Origin: Collinsella sp. AF20-14LB
GTDB taxonomy: Bacteria; Actinomycetota; Coriobacteriia; Coriobacteriales; Coriobacteriaceae
Length of the DNA: 43,507 bases
NCBI RefSeq assembly: GCF_003459505.1
Contig: NZ_QRWD01000021.1
Location: 1-43,507, forward strand
Direction of reading: 5' to 3'
Shown piece by piece: positions 41,159 through 43,507 of the stretch (position 1 is its first letter; each line of letters begins with the position of its first letter). The notes beneath the pieces were generated by a model. The model searched no databases. It saw nothing but the letters and a program-made list of their open reading frames with translations, and was not told the DNA's origin. The translations under genes and the position numbers were made by a program.

Positions 41159-43048
41159 CTAGGCCTTGGCGGCCTCGGCGTCGGCAGGAGCTTCAGCGGC
41201 AGCGGCGCGACCGTACTCGGCCTTGCCCATCTCGGACCACTCGGGCTCCTCGTCGGGCATGGAGCCGGCCTCCTTGCCGAAGAACTCCTTGAGGCAGTTG
41301 ACGGCGACGATGAGGCCCAGGACCATCAGCAGGACGGCGAAGACGAGCTGCAGGCCCTTGGTGGCGGCGACGGAGACGGCGGCCGTGGTGGCGGTAGCCG
41401 GGATGGTGCCGAAGAAGCCGTAGGCCTGGACGGCGGTCATGCAGCCCATGGCGCTCTGGACCAGCGAGGTGAAGGTGCAGCAGAGCAGGAAGGCGACGGG
41501 CACGTAGAGCATCCAGCCCTTGCGGCCGGTGCACTTGCAGAACACGGCGAGGGTGATCATGGTCATACCGCCGAGCAGCTGGTTGGAAGCACCAAAGAGC
41601 GGCCAGATGTTGGCATAGCCACCAAAGGCGAGGGCGAGGCCAGGAAGCAGGGTAACGACCGTGGCGAACCAGGGATTGCCGAGGACCTTCATGTAGCCGG
41701 CCTTGGACTCGATGGCCAAGGCGTCGTTGGTCTGGGCAAAGAACTCGGAGAACGAGGTGCGGGCGATGCGGGCAACGGCATCGAGCGAGGTCAGGGCCAG
41801 TGCGGAGACGTTCATGGTCATGAAGACGGTTGCGAGCGTGCCGTTAACGCCGAAGGCCTGCATACCGCGGGAGATGCCAGCGGCGAAGATCTGGAACGGG
41901 GTGGAAGCGACGCCGGCGTTGAGGGCGCCGGTACCGGCGGTGTTCATGTCGGAGAACATGATGCCGGCGACGATGATGGCAAGGATGCCGACGAAGGACT
42001 CGACGATCATGGCGCCGTAACCAACCTTGACGGCGTCCTGCTCCTTCTCGACCTGCTTGGAGGAGGTACCGGAAGAAACGAGGCTGTGGAAACCAGAGAG
42101 AGCGCCGCAGGCAACGGAGACAAACAGGACCGGGAACATCATGCCAGAAGCGCTAGAGAAGCCGGTAAAGGCCGGAGCGGTGATAGTGGCCTGGCCGTTG
42201 ACGCCCAGGACGACGATGCCGAGGACAGCGCAGGCGATCATGACGATCATCATGATCGAGGTGAGGTAGTCACGCGGGGTCTTGAGCATCTGGATGGGCA
42301 TGGCGCCGGCAAAGACCAGGTAGACCATGACGACGGCGAACCACTGGAACTTATCCAGGTAGACCGGGAACTGCATACCGACGGCAAACATGAGAACCAT
42401 GAGCACCACGCCGGTGACGAACTCGGCAGCGCCGGTGAGGTTGAACTTCTTCTGAGCCCAACCAAAGGCGATCGCGACGAAGGTGAACAGGATGGAGATG
42501 GTACCAGCGCAGCCGGCGGCATAGGACTTGGTGAAGTCGATGGCACCGGTAGCAGCACCAGAAGCGTCAACGGCCGGGGTGAACATGAACGTCTTGCAGA
42601 CCATGTCGGTGAAAGCGGCGATGACGATGATGCAGAACAGCCAGCAGAACAGCAGGAACAGGCGACGACCGGTCTTGCCGATGTACTTCTCGATGAGCTG
42701 AGCCAGGGACTTGCCGTTGTTCTTCATCGAGGCGTACAGGGCGCCAAAGTCGTGGACGGCGCCAAAGAAGATGCCGCCGACGAGAACCCAAAGCACGACG
42801 GGCAGCCAGCCAAAGGCCATGGCGACAATCGTGCCCGTGACAGGGCCGGCACCGCAGATCGAGCTGAACTGGTGCGAGAACGCGGTGAAGGCGGAAACGG
42901 GCGAGAAGCTCTTGCCGTCCTTCATGCGCTTGGCCGGCGTGAGGGCATCCTTGTCAACGCCCCACTTATTTGCCAGCCAGCGACCGTAGCCCAGATAGCC
43001 ACAGGCGAGCACCGCCGCGGCCACAACCATGAGCAAAACTCCGTTCAT
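41159..43048 (-). CDS. cstA: Carbon starvation protein A family transporter
   Basis: A 629-residue membrane carrier with about 16-18 helices. The CstA family imports pyruvate (E. coli CstA and BtsT) or peptides during nutrient stress. Signature segments visible are FSHQFSSICGAGPVTGTIVA, the GGIFFGAVHDFGALYAS motif, SGFHSLVSSGTSSKQ and LFGASNQLLGG. The C-terminal tail is Ala/Glu-rich. The ATG has AGAGGAGG upstream. The gene is preceded by a 240-base leader with a promoter, a short Ile/Val-ending ORF and an intrinsic terminator, so attenuation is likely. Confidence 0.94.
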   Translation of the reverse strand: MNGVLLMVVAAAVLACGYLGYGRWLANKWGVDKDALTPAKRMKDGKSFSPVSAFTAFSHQFSSICGAGPVTGTIVAMAFGWLPVVLWVLVGGIFFGAVHDFGALYASMKNNGKSLAQLIEKYIGKTGRRLFLLFCWLFCIIVIAAFTDMVCKTFMFTPAVDASGAATGAIDFTKSYAAGCAGTISILFTFVAIAFGWAQKKFNLTGAAEFVTGVVLMVLMFAVGMQFPVYLDKFQWFAVVMVYLVFAGAMPIQMLKTPRDYLTSIMMIVMIACAVLGIVVLGVNGQATITAPAFTGFSSASGMMFPVLFVSVACGALSGFHSLVSSGTSSKQVEKEQDAVKVGYGAMIVESFVGILAIIVAGIMFSDMNTAGTGALNAGVASTPFQIFAAGISRGMQAFGVNGTLATVFMTMNVSALALTSLDAVARIARTSFSEFFAQTNDALAIESKAGYMKVLGNPWFATVVTLLPGLALAFGGYANIWPLFGASNQLLGGMTMITLAVFCKCTGRKGWMLYVPVAFLLCCTFTSLVQSAMGCMTAVQAYGFFGTIPATATTAAVSVAATKGLQLVFAVLLMVLGLIVAVNCLKEFFGKEAGSMPDEEPEWSEMGKAEYGRAAAAEAPADAEAAKA

Positions 43049-43083
43049 TACATTTCCTCCTCTAAAAAGAACTTCCTAGACAT

Positions 43084-43122
43084 AAAAAATGAGGGCCGTC
43101 GGTTGCGCTCGACGGCCCTCAT
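43084..43122 (-). terminator. Attenuator-terminator in the cstA leader
   Basis: A thirteen-base perfect stem (43089-43101 with 43110-43122) rich in G/C, followed on the minus strand by six Ts (43084-43089), ending 36 bases before the cstA ATG. As it lies inside the leader transcript it should stop transcription unless an alternative structure forms. Confidence 0.85.
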
Positions 43123-43134
43123 CTTCATCAGCCG

Positions 43135-43211
43135 CCCGTTATCGTACGGGCTAGCTGTATGTGCTAACCCGCATCAGATAATTACTACGCTGATAATGTT
43201 TAGCTGATGCG
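43135..43211 (-). promoter_or_regulatory. Alternative hairpins in the cstA leader
   Basis: cgcatcag/ctgatgcg (43170-43177 and 43204-43211) encloses the Ile/Val codons of the leader ORF. gggctagc/gctaaccc (43148-43155 and 43163-43170) follows it, and cccgt/acggg (43135-43150) competes with it. A further CTGATG before the terminator could compete for CATCAG. The order of protector, antiterminator and terminator matches ribosome-mediated attenuation. Confidence 0.65.
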
Positions 43212-43242
43212 TGAACATGTCTAAGAAATCCTCTTCGATCAT
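43174..43242 (-). CDS. Leader peptide of cstA, ending in Ile/Val codons
   Basis: A 22-codon ORF. It starts MIEEDFLDMFTHQ at ATG 43242 and ends NIISVVII before a TGA. Six of the last seven codons are Ile or Val. The ribosome site for the first ATG is poor; an in-frame internal ATG (43218) has AGAGGA about ten bases upstream and would give a 14-residue peptide. The stop lies just before the pause hairpin and terminator. It is a candidate sensor of charged tRNA-Ile/Val. Confidence 0.6.
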   Translation of the reverse strand: MIEEDFLDMFTHQLNIISVVII

Positions 43243-43243
43243 G

Positions 43244-43270
43244 ATGTGAACGTTCCGTGCGTGTTCACAT
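43244..43270 (-). repeat. Hairpin at the start of the cstA leader
   Basis: Perfect eight-base arms atgtgaac/gttcacat with an 11-base loop, near the probable transcript 5' end. It may stabilise the leader or mask the leader ORF start. Confidence 0.55.
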
Positions 43271-43289
43271 CCCCCAGTGGATGAAAAGC

Positions 43290-43318
43290 AGTATGAAACT
43301 TTAGTTACCTAAAGTCAA
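43290..43318 (-). promoter_or_regulatory. cstA promoter with operator palindrome in the spacer
   Basis: TTGACT (43313-43318) and CATACT (43290-43295) are separated by exactly 17 bp. The spacer and its edges hold a perfect palindrome, actttag-ttac-ctaaagt (43298-43315), so a regulator would block polymerase directly. Confidence 0.75.
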
Positions 43319-43450
43319 CGTACAAATGTAATGAATTTTCAACTTTTTTGAAATTTACGGTATAGAACGCCATTAACCTCGGACTTTATCAGACAAAAGT
43401 TTTTGCATGAGAGATACCCCTGAGAGTCGCGGGAGCCGGGCGGCGCACAT

Positions 43451-43507
43451 GAACTTTCCTGCTCTACAGTCCTGCGCAAGACGGAAAGCACATTAAGTGC
43501 TTTCCTT
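43451..43507 (-). repeat. Structured interspersed repeat, copy 3 (CACTTAATGTG family, cut by window end)
   Basis: On the minus strand, the hairpin ggaaag-CACTTAATGTG-ctttcc (43483-43505) is followed by GCGCAGGACT and GTAGAGCAGGAAA. This matches the order in copies 1 and 2. Only part is in the window. Confidence 0.65.

Overview
The window looks like a chromosomal segment of a gut Coriobacteriia member, most likely Collinsella or a close relative. This is inferred from the GC-rich genes, the TTG/GTG starts, and the mix of a phosphoketolase, Tat-exported surface proteins, maltodextrin genes and a CstA carrier. No rRNA or other decisive marker is present, so the genus is an inference.

Core segment 1 (1-7750) holds phosphoketolase (xfp) with a LacI regulator and two helically phased operators, then murB, a structured intergenic repeat, a Tat-exported coiled-coil NlpC/P60-like hydrolase, and galE.

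Accessory island (about 7760-23215) sits between galE and malQ and is littered with broken insertion sequences: an IS3-type OrfA, an IS1595/ISXO2-type transposase and an IS110-type transposase. Its cargo starts with a two-gene cassette of an AAA ATPase and a zinc-ribbon protein with a PD-(D/E)xK-like motif, which looks defence-like. Next is a RiPP locus on the minus strand with two 38-39-residue Cys-rich precursors too short for routine gene calling, an ABC-2 ATPase with two permeases, a SPASM radical SAM enzyme and an ABC exporter. Then come an XRE/DUF2975 pair, a frameshifted ABC exporter and a small membrane protein. Last is a second RiPP locus on the plus strand with a small ORF, a radical SAM enzyme without SPASM cysteines, and a 60-residue Cys-free precursor.

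Core segment 2 (23.4-36 kb) is an alpha-glucan/maltose block. It has malQ and glgP on the plus strand, a complete carbohydrate ABC importer on the minus strand (Tat-lipoprotein binding protein, two permeases, ATPase), a GntR/TreR-like regulator, and a PTS EIIC-EIIB protein fused to a HAD phosphatase. A plausible logic is that linear maltodextrins enter through the ABC system and are processed by MalQ and GlgP. The PTS-HAD fusion would import a phosphorylated alpha-glucoside and release free sugar. Between glgP and the ABC operon lies a strikingly regular array of eight 15-bp elements in alternating orientation, one every 40 bp.

Core segment 3 (36-43.5 kb) holds a polyprenyl diphosphate synthase, a peptidoglycan-binding-domain protein, tRNA-Gln(TTG), a JetD-like TOPRIM protein with a long charged linker, and cstA. 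The cstA leader carries a promoter with an operator palindrome, a short ORF ending in Ile/Val codons, alternative hairpins and an intrinsic terminator, which together look like classical attenuation.
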